From: Clostridia bacterium
GTDB taxonomy: Bacteria; Bacillota; Clostridia; Oscillospirales; CAG-272
NCBI GenBank assembly: GCA_017461385.1
Contig: JAFTXZ010000003.1
Location: 62,001 to 126,000 of the forward strand
Direction: 5' to 3'
Length of the DNA stretch: 64,000 nucleotides
In this document: piece by piece, positions 24,578 to 33,215 of the stretch
Numbering within the stretch: the stretch's first letter is position 1
How the letters are laid out: each line of letters starts with the position of its first letter
Program-made: the position numbers and the translations under genes
Notes under the pieces: model-generated
The model's database searches: none
Seen by the model: the letters and a program-made list of their open reading frames with translations, nothing else
What the model was told of the DNA's origin: nothing

Positions 24578-27500
24578 TAATCTAAGAGTCCGTCCGCAAT
24601 CACAACCGTGCTTGCATGTGGAGTAATATTGCTTACGCTTGTATCTACAAGACCGATTAGTGCATAGTAGTCATTTGTGCTTGTGCCTAGGTAATAGCCA
24701 CCCTCATACTCGGTTAGCTCAAGCATTGCGCAATAGGTAAATGCGCCCTTGCCTATTGACAAAATACCCTCCTTAAGTGCAAAACCACTTAGCTCAGAGC
24801 AACCATAGAAGGCTTCCTCTCCAATTGCAGATATGCTTTCAGGAATACCCACATAGTACAAGCTAATGCAATTCTTAAATGCCTCGTTGCCTATTTTCTC
24901 CACTCCGTTTTCAATAGTTACTGAATACAGAGATGAGCAATCTGCAAAGGCACTCTGCGGTATTGTCTTTACGCTTGCAGGAATTGTAATGCTTTCAAGT
25001 CTCGAACAGCCCTCAAAGGCACCATCGGCTATTACCTTTGTTCTTGGACTGATAGTACAATCACTGATCAGCTTTCCCTTAGCCTTAACAAGCACCATAT
25101 ACATATTATCAAGGCTTCCTACATAATATCCCTTTTCGTACTCGCCAAACACAAGCGCTACACAGCCCTCAAAGGCATCTGATGCAACGTGCTCTATTGT
25201 ATTTGGAAGTATTACTCTTGTAAGTGCCGTGCAATTCTTAAGTGCGCCACTTGTAAGCTCTGTGCCACTATTGATTGTAAGCTCAAGCAAGCTTGATTTT
25301 GGCAAATAAGGAACAAGCTCACAGGGTACGGTTGCGTACCTAATGCTTGAATCCTCTGGAATAAGATTTGTAGCAAAGCTCAAGCTAGCCGGAACCTCTA
25401 GTCTTACAAGCTTCTCACAGCCCTTTAGTGCATTTGTGTTAACAACCTTAGTATCTCCATTCATTACACAGAATACTACATCCTTGCTTTTCGCTTGAAT
25501 AAATGCGAAATATGGATTTTGATCGTTTCCTAAATAGCTTCCATTTTCGTATTCATTGAAGGCAAGTGAATTGCATCCCTCAAATGCCCCGTCTATCTTT
25601 GTAAGAGTGCTTGGTATATTGATGCTTGTAAGCGCTCCACAGCTCTTGAATGCATCCTTTTCTATAGCTAAAAGCCCCTCGCTGATTTTTACGCTTTCAA
25701 GTGCACTACAACCCTCAAAGGCGCCCTCACCGATAGTCTCAACGCCTGTTGGAATTGTTACGCTCTTAAGAGACGCCATTCCGTTAAAGGTGTTTTTCTC
25801 TATAACCGTAAAGAACGATGGAATTGTTAACTCCTCAACATCCTGACAGGAAGCAAGCGCATACCCTCTTATAGTATAAGTGCTTCCCTCAATTGAGTCT
25901 GGTAGAATAACATTTGTCCCCCTCGCCTTACAGCAAACAAGAGAGTAAAAATCTCCGTTTTTATGGAAAACAAGCTCACCGTCTACAACAAGCTTGCTAT
26001 CAAAGTCAGCGCTTGTATAAATATCTAGTGCGTATTTACCTACCGAGCCGTTTTCCTCATTTTTGTCAATCTCAAGTGCGCTTGACAAATCTACAACCTC
26101 TACAAGAGAATAACAACCGTTGAAGGCATTTTCGCCAATTGCTTCAAGCGTGCTTGGGAGAGTTATGCTTGTCAAACGATAGCAATTTTCAAAGGCACCA
26201 TCCTCAATATACTTCAAGCCCTCTGGCAATGTAACGCTTTCAAGAAGCTTAAAGTCCTTAAAGGCGTTTTTGCAAATTGTGGTAACCGTAGCGCCCTTTA
26301 TGGTCTGTGGAATAACAATGCTAGTTAGGCTTCCCTTAATTTGAGTGATTTTCACCTCGTTATCAACGGACATTTCCCAAACGACCTCGCTTGTTTCTCC
26401 GAAATCGCGCACGCCCCATTTAACTGGACACTTGGAGGAATTCCAATCCCTGTCCCAGCCCTTTGGCTTTTCTGTTGCTAGACAGAAAATCATAAGGCTT
26501 TCGCAATTTTTGAACACGTCCTCACCAGCCTTAAGGGTGGTGTCCGGAATTACTATAGTTTGAAGCTTTTTGCAGTTTTCGAAGGCAAAATCACCAATTT
26601 CAGTTATCTCGCCCATAATCGTTATTTCTTCTAGGCTAGTGCATCCTTGAGCTAATCCGTCCTCAATTATAAGAACGTATTGAGGAATTACAAGACTGGT
26701 AATTCCCGTACAGCCTGCAAATGCCTTTTTGCCAATTTCAATTGTATATTCAGGAAGCACAATTTCACTCAAGCCAACACAGCCTGAAATAAACTCACTT
26801 CCGATTATACTTACGGTTTCTGGAATTGTAAGCTCCTTAAGAGAGGTGCAGCCGTAAAGAATTCTTGACTCTAAGACCTCAAGATCAGGAAGCTCTATTC
26901 CCGTAAGAGCCTTACACCTTGCAAAGGCGCTCTTCCCAATTTTAGAAACACCTGTGCCAAGTGAAATTTCCTTTAGTGAGTAGCAGTTTTCAAAAACGCT
27001 TTCACCAAGCTCTGTTACACTGTCAGGTATTATCATTTCCTCAATAAGTCCACAGTAGCTGAATGCGCCCTTCTTGACAATTTCAATTTTATCGCCTAGC
27101 AAAACGCCCTTTAGCTTGCTGCAGCCTAAGAAGGAATATTCTCCGATAGCAGTCATATCCTCGTGAAGATTAACCTGCTCAAGGCTAGTGCAATAGTAGA
27201 ACATATTGTCCGGCACTTCCTTGATGCTTTCAGGGAAGGTAAAGCCTTCTATGGATTTACAGTAGTATAGCACGCCCTTGCCAAGACTTGTAACAGTACT
27301 TGGAATTACAAGCTCCTTAAGGCTTGAGCAATAAGCAAAGGCTCCCTCTCCTATTTCGTAGGTAGCCTCTGGAATTGTAAAGCTCTTTAACGAGGTACAG
27401 TTCTTAAAGGCGTTCTTTCCTATTTTTGTAAGGGTCGAGGGCACTATAATCTCCTCAAGCACGTCACAATCCAAAAAGGCGTCCTCGCCAATGGCGCGCA

Positions 27501-27861
27501 CAGGCTTTCCTGCATAGCTATCTGCGATTTTCACGCTTTTTTGAGTTCTGTCGCTAATTCCTGAAACGATATAATAGCTTCCGTCAGTGCTTAGGGAATA
27601 GATAAGCAAAACCCTTTGGCAGTTATTGCAAACACCCTCCTCGGAATAGTCGTGTCCCTTAGCGTTTATAACCTCAGCCTGAACAGCCCCACAGGAGCAT
27701 CTTTTCTCCCTATTACCGATTTCTGTGCAGGTTTCCTCCTTTAATACAATCCACTCCCCAAACTCGTGAGTATGTGGACCATTATCTCCGCAAGAGCCCA
27801 GCACTAGGCACAGTGTAATTATGGAGACTATTAAAGCTAAAATCGAAATTAACCTTTTCAT
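24577..27861 (-). CDS. BspA-like leucine-rich-repeat (LRR_5) surface lipoprotein
   Basis: A 1094-residue lipoprotein. The signal peptide ends with lipobox LGSC (Cys about 24), so it is lipid-anchored outside the membrane. A His/Cys-rich module with paired CxC/CxxC follows (HTHEFGEW.., RCSCG, CNNC), common in surface proteins of gut clostridia. The rest is dozens of LRR_5 repeats of the form IGEDAFLDCDVLEEIIVPSTL, with irregular inserts. Such proteins mediate adhesion or host contact. It begins 9 bp after the RluA-family gene, so it is the last gene of the miaA-sepF-lspA transcript, with the lipoprotein signal peptidase two genes upstream. The C-terminus stops mid-repeat (VVIADGLLD) at the edge of the inverted-repeat element, so truncation is possible. 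Confidence 0.93.
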   Translation of the reverse strand: MKRLISILALIVSIITLCLVLGSCGDNGPHTHEFGEWIVLKEETCTEIGNREKRCSCGAVQAEVINAKGHDYSEEGVCNNCQRVLLIYSLSTDGSYYIVSGISDRTQKSVKIADSYAGKPVRAIGEDAFLDCDVLEEIIVPSTLTKIGKNAFKNCTSLKSFTIPEATYEIGEGAFAYCSSLKELVIPSTVTSLGKGVLYYCKSIEGFTFPESIKEVPDNMFYYCTSLEQVNLHEDMTAIGEYSFLGCSKLKGVLLGDKIEIVKKGAFSYCGLIEEMIIPDSVTELGESVFENCYSLKEISLGTGVSKIGKSAFARCKALTGIELPDLEVLESRILYGCTSLKELTIPETVSIIGSEFISGCVGLSEIVLPEYTIEIGKKAFAGCTGITSLVIPQYVLIIEDGLAQGCTSLEEITIMGEITEIGDFAFENCKKLQTIVIPDTTLKAGEDVFKNCESLMIFCLATEKPKGWDRDWNSSKCPVKWGVRDFGETSEVVWEMSVDNEVKITQIKGSLTSIVIPQTIKGATVTTICKNAFKDFKLLESVTLPEGLKYIEDGAFENCYRLTSITLPSTLEAIGENAFNGCYSLVEVVDLSSALEIDKNEENGSVGKYALDIYTSADFDSKLVVDGELVFHKNGDFYSLVCCKARGTNVILPDSIEGSTYTIRGYALASCQDVEELTIPSFFTVIEKNTFNGMASLKSVTIPTGVETIGEGAFEGCSALESVKISEGLLAIEKDAFKSCGALTSINIPSTLTKIDGAFEGCNSLAFNEYENGSYLGNDQNPYFAFIQAKSKDVVFCVMNGDTKVVNTNALKGCEKLVRLEVPASLSFATNLIPEDSSIRYATVPCELVPYLPKSSLLELTINSGTELTSGALKNCTALTRVILPNTIEHVASDAFEGCVALVFGEYEKGYYVGSLDNMYMVLVKAKGKLISDCTISPRTKVIADGAFEGCSRLESITIPASVKTIPQSAFADCSSLYSVTIENGVEKIGNEAFKNCISLYYVGIPESISAIGEEAFYGCSELSGFALKEGILSIGKGAFTYCAMLELTEYEGGYYLGTSTNDYYALIGLVDTSVSNITPHASTVVIADGLLD

Positions 27862-27870
27862 TTTTTCTCC

Positions 27871-28803
27871 TTAATTGGATTTTTCTCTTAATCTTTTTAG
27901 TAGCTCCTTGAAATTGTCTGGCAAATCGCATTCAAAGCTCATTTCCTCTTTTGTTCTCGGGTGAATAAGAGTAAGCCTTTTTGCATGAAGAATTTGCCCA
28001 TCTAAAAGAGCCTTATTCGTTTTTTCAAAGGGTGTTTTCCCACCACCGTAGACCTCATCTCCTATAATAGGATGACCAAGATATGAGGTGTGCACCCTTA
28101 TTTGATGAGTCCTGCCTGTTTCCAGCACCATTTTTGCATAGGTATAGCCTGCAAAATCCTCGATTACTGAATAATGGGTAATCGCCTCTCTTGCTCCCTG
28201 TCTTGTACTGGGAACAACTGCCATTTTCTTTCTATCCACAGGATGCCTTGCCATATATGTTGAGATTGTTCCCTCATTTTCCTTTAGGTGTCCTGTCAAA
28301 ATTGCGTGATATTCTCTTGTTATTTGGTGATCCTTTAGTAAGCTAGACAAAAAGACATGACTTTCGTCATTCTTTGCAACTACCAAAAGTCCGCTGGTAT
28401 CCTTATCAATTCTATGTACGATTCCTGGGCGCACCACCCCATTTATGCCCGAAAGCTCACCCTTGCAGTGATACAAAAGAGCATTTACCAGCGTACCGCT
28501 TTCGTTACCCGGTGCAGGATGAACTACCATGCCAGAGGGCTTATCTATTACGATAATATCCTTGTCCTCGTAAACGATATTCAAGGGGATATCCTCAGGC
28601 TCGCAGGAAAGCTCCCGTGGCTCTCTTTCCTCGATTTCCACTATATCTCCCTGCCTTAGGCGATAATTCTTTGGTTGCTCGCCACCGTTTACAAGCACGA
28701 AGCCATCATCAATTAGCCCTTGGGCACTTGAACGAGTAATTTGCATTGCCTCGGACACGTACAAATCAAGACGTTTTTTTACGTCAGCCTCATTTATCTG
28801 CAT
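27871..28803 (-). CDS. RluA-family 23S rRNA pseudouridine synthase (RluD-like)
   Basis: A 310-residue enzyme. The N-terminal S4 RNA-binding domain (RLDLYVSEAMQITRSSAQGLIDDGFVLVNG) precedes the catalytic domain, with the active Asp in GIVHRIDKDTSGLLVVAKN (about residue 137) and the TGRTHQIRVH block. It isomerises uridines in 23S rRNA. The start overlaps the end of lspA by 14 bp, a common lspA-rluD pairing in Firmicutes. Confidence 0.93.
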   Translation of the reverse strand: MQINEADVKKRLDLYVSEAMQITRSSAQGLIDDGFVLVNGGEQPKNYRLRQGDIVEIEEREPRELSCEPEDIPLNIVYEDKDIIVIDKPSGMVVHPAPGNESGTLVNALLYHCKGELSGINGVVRPGIVHRIDKDTSGLLVVAKNDESHVFLSSLLKDHQITREYHAILTGHLKENEGTISTYMARHPVDRKKMAVVPSTRQGAREAITHYSVIEDFAGYTYAKMVLETGRTHQIRVHTSYLGHPIIGDEVYGGGKTPFEKTNKALLDGQILHAKRLTLIHPRTKEEMSFECDLPDNFKELLKRLREKSN

Positions 28804-29299
28804 TTTTGTCCTCGCTCTTTTTGTTTTTGATAAGCTCGATAATCAGTGCAAGAACAATAATTCCTGCTCCAACGCATACAAACGCGTCTGCTCCATTGAA
28901 CACATACACCCATATACCGCGAAAATCTATCATATCCACCACGTTGTAGCGGAAAATTCTATCAATCATATTTCCAATTCCACCGCTGACAATTAAGGCA
29001 AGTCCTATCTTTAGTAAGAGCCCCTCCTTGCAGAAGCCAAACAGATAAACACCTATGCCGATGATGGCAAGGGTTGATACGCTCATAAAGATAATTCTGC
29101 CTGGCAAGGTGTCGAACAAGCCAAACGCCATTCCGTCATTTTCAATATAGGTAAGGTGCAAAAAGCCCGGTATGAGAGGAATGCTTTGCCCAACGGTCAT
29201 ATTGGCAACTACAATTGCCTTTGTTACCTGGTCAAGAATTATTCCACCAACCACAACGCTTATTAAAATTATAAGTTCCTTTAGGTTAAATTTTTTCAT
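28790..29299 (-). CDS. lspA: Lipoprotein signal peptidase (signal peptidase II)
   Basis: A 169-residue, four-helix membrane protease. Both catalytic Asp motifs are visible: GNMIDRIF and VVDMIDF. NDGMAFGLF is the conserved NxGxAFG block. It cleaves prolipoproteins ahead of the lipidated Cys; the LRR lipoprotein two genes downstream and the SurA-like lipoprotein at 50048 are likely substrates. Confidence 0.95.
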   Translation of the reverse strand: MKKFNLKELIILISVVVGGIILDQVTKAIVVANMTVGQSIPLIPGFLHLTYIENDGMAFGLFDTLPGRIIFMSVSTLAIIGIGVYLFGFCKEGLLLKIGLALIVSGGIGNMIDRIFRYNVVDMIDFRGIWVYVFNGADAFVCVGAGIIVLALIIELIKNKKSEDKNADK

Positions 29300-29307
29300 T
29301 TATTCTC

Positions 29308-29574
29308 CTACACTATCAGCCACACTGCATTTGATAATACCTGCACAATAATAACAAGCACTAAAAATGACAAATCTATAGGACACCTTCTTATAAATTC
29401 AAAACGGCTTAGAAAGCTTCTAATAGGTGTCAAAAGTGGTGATAATATTCTATTTATGCTCTCATATAGGCGAGTCCCCCTTGCCTCGGGAATCCAAGAC
29501 ATAATCGCACTAACGAGAAGCAATACGTCCAAAACACTTAAAATGCTATAAATAATCCAAGCAAGTGTTTGCAT
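29308..29574 (-). CDS. YggT family membrane protein
   Basis: An 88-residue protein with two hydrophobic segments around the conserved SWIPEARG and NRILSPLLTPIR region. YggT proteins sit with sepF and yggS in the Firmicute division cluster and are linked to envelope or cell-division functions. Here it lies 11 bp after sepF and 8 bp before lspA. Confidence 0.9.
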   Translation of the reverse strand: MQTLAWIIYSILSVLDVLLLVSAIMSWIPEARGTRLYESINRILSPLLTPIRSFLSRFEFIRRCPIDLSFLVLVIIVQVLSNAVWLIV

Positions 29575-29585
29575 ATTTTCTCCCT

Positions 29586-29978
29586 TTATACAGTAAAGAA
29601 TTCATCGTCGCCGTCGTCAGATGCAAATGCCTCTCCACTAACGTCAACGTCCTTTGGAGCAATAAAGTATGAGTCGTTTGTAGCCTTTTTAATGCTTACT
29701 CCAAGTGCGTAGGCTGCGCCACTTATAAAATCAATCATTCTCTTGTAGGTTTCCTTTTCAACCCCCTCAAGGTTCAAAAGAACAGTTCTACCCATTGTTA
29801 AATAGTCAACTGCAGGAAGCAATTGCTCTATTGTCTTTGGCTTACATATCTTAAGCTCCAAGGCGCCAGCGCCACCCTCAAGAGAAACGTTTGCAGAGAC
29901 GGGCTTACCGCCCTCCTCCTCGTATTCATCCTCATCGTCCTCGTAAGTCTTTTTCTTAAATAAATCAAAAAATCCCAT
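29586..29978 (-). CDS. sepF: Cell division protein SepF
   Basis: About 130 residues from ATG 29978, which has AAAGGAAA upstream; an in-frame 12-codon extension to 30014 is unlikely because it overlaps the preceding gene. The N-terminal amphipathic start MGFFDLFKKK, acidic linker (EDDEDEYEEEGG) and C-terminal core (KPKTIEQLLPAVDYLTMGRTVLLNLEGVEKE) are typical. SepF tethers FtsZ to the membrane. It starts 1 bp after the miaA-yggS stop. Confidence 0.94.
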   Translation of the reverse strand: MGFFDLFKKKTYEDDEDEYEEEGGKPVSANVSLEGGAGALELKICKPKTIEQLLPAVDYLTMGRTVLLNLEGVEKETYKRMIDFISGAAYALGVSIKKATNDSYFIAPKDVDVSGEAFASDDGDDEFFTV

Positions 29979-29979
29979 T

Positions 29980-30654
29980 TTAGTATTTCCTTTCGCCAAA
30001 TATTTTGCTTCCAACTCTTACAAGAGTTGCTCCTGCCTCAATAGCATACTCGTAGCTATCACTCATGCCCATTGAGAGTATTGATGTCTCTTTATCAAAA
30101 AGCTTATCAAAAAGCTCCTTTACAATTTTGAAATAACCTAGATACTCCTCCCTTGTGTTACATCTAGGCGCCATAGTCATAAGTCCCTTCACGCAAACGC
30201 TTTTGTACGCCCTTGCCTGATTGCAGAAATCCTCAACACACTCGGGCATAATTCCACCCTTGCTTTCCTCTCTGCCACTGTTTACCTCGATTAGCACGTT
30301 TACCACTCTGCCGATTTTTTCTGCCCTTTTGTTTATTTCCTCAAGAAGCGAAAGGCTGTCAACGGAGTGAATAAGGTCCACCTTGTCGATTATATACTTT
30401 ACCTTGTTTTTTTGCAAAGTTCCAATGAAATGTAGCTCTGCGCTTTTATCATAGCCCTCATATTTTTCAAGTAGCTCGTTTACACGATTTTCGCCGATAA
30501 CCTTACAACCTAAGGATATTAGGTAGTTTATATCCTCCACGCTCTGCATTTTTGTTGCAGAAAGCAGAGTTACTCGCCCGTTTTTATCAAGCTCCTTAAT
30601 TCTTGAAAGCACATTTTCGTAATTCTGTTTTATTTGTTCTTTTCTTGGGTCCAT
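29980..30654 (-). CDS. Possible separately initiated YggS (internal start within the miaA-yggS frame)
   Basis: Codon 311 of the fusion is ATG at 30654, preceded on the minus strand by GGAGGG (30664-30659) at ideal spacing. This would give a 224-residue YggS, the usual family length. So the cell may make both the fusion and free YggS. This is inference from the ribosome binding site; it duplicates the 3' part of the entry above. Confidence 0.5.
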   Translation of the reverse strand: MDPRKEQIKQNYENVLSRIKELDKNGRVTLLSATKMQSVEDINYLISLGCKVIGENRVNELLEKYEGYDKSAELHFIGTLQKNKVKYIIDKVDLIHSVDSLSLLEEINKRAEKIGRVVNVLIEVNSGREESKGGIMPECVEDFCNQARAYKSVCVKGLMTMAPRCNTREEYLGYFKIVKELFDKLFDKETSILSMGMSDSYEYAIEAGATLVRVGSKIFGERKY

Positions 30655-31584
30655 CTTTCCCTCCAGAAGCTCCCTTGCCACTGATATAGGCTCCTGCTCA
30701 TCAACATAAATTGTGTGATAATCACTTCGCCTTGAAAACCAGGTTAGCTGACGCTTAGCATAATGTCTTGTAGATAGCTTTAGCTCTGCAATGCATTCCT
30801 CAAGGCTGGCATTGCCCTCAAAATAAGGAATAAGCTCCTTATAGCCAATAGCGCCAGAGGCAGTATATTGCTTGTCAAGATATCCCTTTTCAAAAAGATA
30901 TCTTGCTTCATCCAAAAGTCCCTCCTCAAGCATTATATCAACTCGTTTTTCTATGCGAGAATACAGGGTGTCTCTGTTTTTACAGCTTAGGAAAAGCACT
31001 ACGCTATCGTAGGGGCTTTCCTCCACCCTCGACTCCTCATCCCACAGGGATTTAGGCTTCCCCGTGCATTTGTATATTTCAAGGGCGCGAATTACCCTTT
31101 TTAGATTGTTTTTGTGAATTTGCTCTGCACTCTTAGGGTCAACCTCTTTCAAAAGCTGGTGAACGTATTCGTTGCCCCTTTCCTTAGCCTCGTTTTCCAA
31201 AAACGCCCTGTACTCCTCATTCTTAGATGATTGAGAAAACGATGGATTTTCCAGCACACTGTCCAGATAAAGTCCTGTGCCTCCGCAAAAAATTGGAGTT
31301 TTTCCTCTTTTTAGTATGTCCTCGATTTTCTCCTTGGCAAGAGCTGCGTAATCTACGCAGGAAAACTGCTCGTCAGGATTTTTTATATCAATCAAATGAT
31401 GTGGCACTAGCTTAAGCTCGTCCTTCGTAGGCTTTGCTGTGCCTATGTCCATCTGTCTGTAAATTTGCATTGAATCACAGGAGATAATTTCGCCATCAAG
31501 CATTTTGGCAAGCTCTATTGCCAAGGCAGTTTTTCCCACTGCCGTAGGGCCAACTATTGCTATAACCCTTGGTTTTTTGCTCAT
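29980..31584 (-). CDS. miaA: tRNA dimethylallyltransferase (MiaA) fused in frame to PLP-homeostasis protein (YggS/PLPBP)
   Basis: A single 534-codon frame. Residues 1-310 are MiaA, which isopentenylates A37 of tRNA: P-loop IVGPTAVGKTALA, DSMQIYRQMDIGTAKP, GGTGLYLDSVLE, SGAIGYKELIPYFEG. Residues 311-534 are a complete YggS-type PLP-binding protein: LLSATKMQSVEDI with the PLP Lys, IGENRVNELLEKY, HFIGTLQKNKVKYI, SMGMSDSYEYAIEAGATLVRVGSKIFG. No stop separates them. The MiaA start has AAAGGAGAT upstream. yggS normally stands alone before sepF. The fusion joins two proteins of normal size. Confidence 0.9.
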   Translation of the reverse strand: MSKKPRVIAIVGPTAVGKTALAIELAKMLDGEIISCDSMQIYRQMDIGTAKPTKDELKLVPHHLIDIKNPDEQFSCVDYAALAKEKIEDILKRGKTPIFCGGTGLYLDSVLENPSFSQSSKNEEYRAFLENEAKERGNEYVHQLLKEVDPKSAEQIHKNNLKRVIRALEIYKCTGKPKSLWDEESRVEESPYDSVVLFLSCKNRDTLYSRIEKRVDIMLEEGLLDEARYLFEKGYLDKQYTASGAIGYKELIPYFEGNASLEECIAELKLSTRHYAKRQLTWFSRRSDYHTIYVDEQEPISVARELLEGKMDPRKEQIKQNYENVLSRIKELDKNGRVTLLSATKMQSVEDINYLISLGCKVIGENRVNELLEKYEGYDKSAELHFIGTLQKNKVKYIIDKVDLIHSVDSLSLLEEINKRAEKIGRVVNVLIEVNSGREESKGGIMPECVEDFCNQARAYKSVCVKGLMTMAPRCNTREEYLGYFKIVKELFDKLFDKETSILSMGMSDSYEYAIEAGATLVRVGSKIFGERKY

Positions 31585-32019
31585 TCGTTATCTCCTTTCT
31601 GAAAAAAGCCCGTATCTTTTCCATCTCTGCCTGCTCTATTAAAGCAGGTAGAATTAAACCACGCCTCTTTAAGGCTACACCTCTGCGACTCACTTTGTTC
31701 CCGTGCATAAGTTCCACTAACGAAAACAAGTTTTCGAGTGTCACTTAATCCACCAGCCGAGCTTGTACCCCTTTTTTTCAAAACAGGAATCCTTTTGTCG
31801 CTTTGCGACATTTCTGCACAAGGGTGCCACAAGAGTGCCCTACTAGGGGAAGGCTACTCAGTTGGTAGTTCGCCAAAAAGCTACAAAAATCAAGGCGCAC
31901 CAACTATCAGTCTGGTTCAATAGACGCAGAAAACAAAGGCGCAACGGAACTAGCAGACAAAAACGTACTTTGGGCGTGCGTTAAGGTTGCCAGTGAGTAG
32001 CAACACAGGTTTTCAAAGT
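31585..32019. repeat. Repeat-filled gap between miaA-yggS and queA
   Basis: No credible gene in 435 bp. At about 31765-31855 is a stretch (CCCCTTTTTTTCAAAACAGG, then TTTCTGCACAAGG and TGCCCTACTAGGGG) that recurs with small changes at 34328-34417 after dapA. At 31955-32011 is a third, diverged copy of the element seen twice before the ABC-F stop (CGTACTTTGGGCGTGCGTTAAGG, GTGAGTAGCAACACAG). Short frames here (31496-31923) are repeat translations. Confidence 0.7.
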
Positions 32020-33102
32020 CTATTCAATCAGCATTGCATCGCCGAAGGAAAAGAAGCGATATTTCTCTCTCACTGCTTCCTCGTACGCACGCATAATGTA
32101 ATCCCTGCCACAAAGAGCTGACACTAGCATTAAAAGTGTGCTTTCTGGTAGGTGGAAGTTTGTTATTAATGCATCTACTGCCTTAAATTTATAGCCCGGA
32201 TATATAAAAATTCCAGTATTTGTTGCTTGAGGAATTATCTCCCCGTTTTCGTTTGCAACGCTTTCAAGGGTACGGCAGGAGGTTGTGCCTACGGCGATTA
32301 TTCTGCCACCCCTTTTGCGTCTTTCGTTTATAACGTCGGCGCTTTCCTTTGTTACTGTAATGAACTCGCTGTGCATTATGTGGTCGGTGATTTTATCTGC
32401 CTTTACAGGGCGAAAGGTGCCCAAGCCTACGTGAAGCATAACTGGCACTATGGCAACGCCCTTTGCCTTTATTTTTTCAAGAAGCTCCTTTGTAAAATGT
32501 AGCCCTGCCGTGGGGGCTGCGCTACTGCCATTTTCCCTTGCATATACGGTTTGGTATCTTTCCTTATCCTGAAGCTTTTCTGTAATGTATGGGGGCAGTG
32601 GCATAGAGCCGATTATGTTCAAAACCTCAAAAATGTTTGAATATTTCTTTTCATCAAAGGAAAATTCAACTATTCTGTTTCCGTCCTCTACAATCTCTAA
32701 AACAGTTGCCTCAAGTACGTCTCCGTAGCGAATTTTACCACCAATTTTTATTTTTTTAGCAGGCTTTAGAAGCACCTCCCACTTATTTTGAGAATGTTGC
32801 TTCAAAAGCAAGGTTTCAATCTTAGATGGGTCAGATGCAAATTGTCCCTCATCCCTAACCTTTTCTCCATAGATACGGGCAGGAATTACCCTTGAATCAT
32901 TGATAACTAGGGTATCTCCCTCTTTGAGGTAGTCGATTATATCGTAAAAATGCTTGTGAGATATTTTCTTATCCTTGCCCAAAACCATTAAGCGAGAATG
33001 ATCCCTTGGCTCAATAGGAGTCTGCGCAATTAGCTCTTGTGGGAGCTCGTAAAAAAAATCACTGGTTTTAAGGTCAGTTTCAATCAATGTATTTTTAATC
33101 AT
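32020..33102 (-). CDS. queA: S-adenosylmethionine:tRNA ribosyltransferase-isomerase
   Basis: A 360-residue QueA, which adds the epoxycyclopentanediol ring to 7-aminomethyl-7-deazaguanine in tRNA during queuosine synthesis. Blocks: [97 protein letters not shown]. Length is normal. It is transcribed away from dapA. Confidence 0.95.
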   Translation of the reverse strand: MIKNTLIETDLKTSDFFYELPQELIAQTPIEPRDHSRLMVLGKDKKISHKHFYDIIDYLKEGDTLVINDSRVIPARIYGEKVRDEGQFASDPSKIETLLLKQHSQNKWEVLLKPAKKIKIGGKIRYGDVLEATVLEIVEDGNRIVEFSFDEKKYSNIFEVLNIIGSMPLPPYITEKLQDKERYQTVYARENGSSAAPTAGLHFTKELLEKIKAKGVAIVPVMLHVGLGTFRPVKADKITDHIMHSEFITVTKESADVINERRKRGGRIIAVGTTSCRTLESVANENGEIIPQATNTGIFIYPGYKFKAVDALITNFHLPESTLLMLVSALCGRDYIMRAYEEAVREKYRFFSFGDAMLIE

Positions 33103-33135
33103 TTTTGTCGTTTTAGCCCTTTATATCATATTATA

Positions 33136-33163
33136 TTGATAGTACATAATATCATTGTACAAT
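33136..33163 (+). promoter_or_regulatory. Promoter of dapA
   Basis: TTGATA, 16-bp spacer, TACAAT at 33158-33163, 52 bp before the ATG. It overlaps the queA promoter face to face. Confidence 0.5.
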
Positions 33164-33182
33164 ATTAAACTCTTTTTTGCAA
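33154..33182 (-). promoter_or_regulatory. Promoter of queA
   Basis: Minus strand TTGCAA (33182-33177), 17-bp spacer, TACAAT (33159-33154). Its -10 shares two bases with the -10 of the opposing dapA promoter. Confidence 0.5.
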
Positions 33183-33215
33183 CAAATTTTTATATTTTAA
33201 GGGGGATTTTAATAA

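Noticed and set aside
31496..31923. Three short frames around the miaA start
   Set aside because: Overlap the miaA start or lie in dispersed repeats; low complexity, no support.
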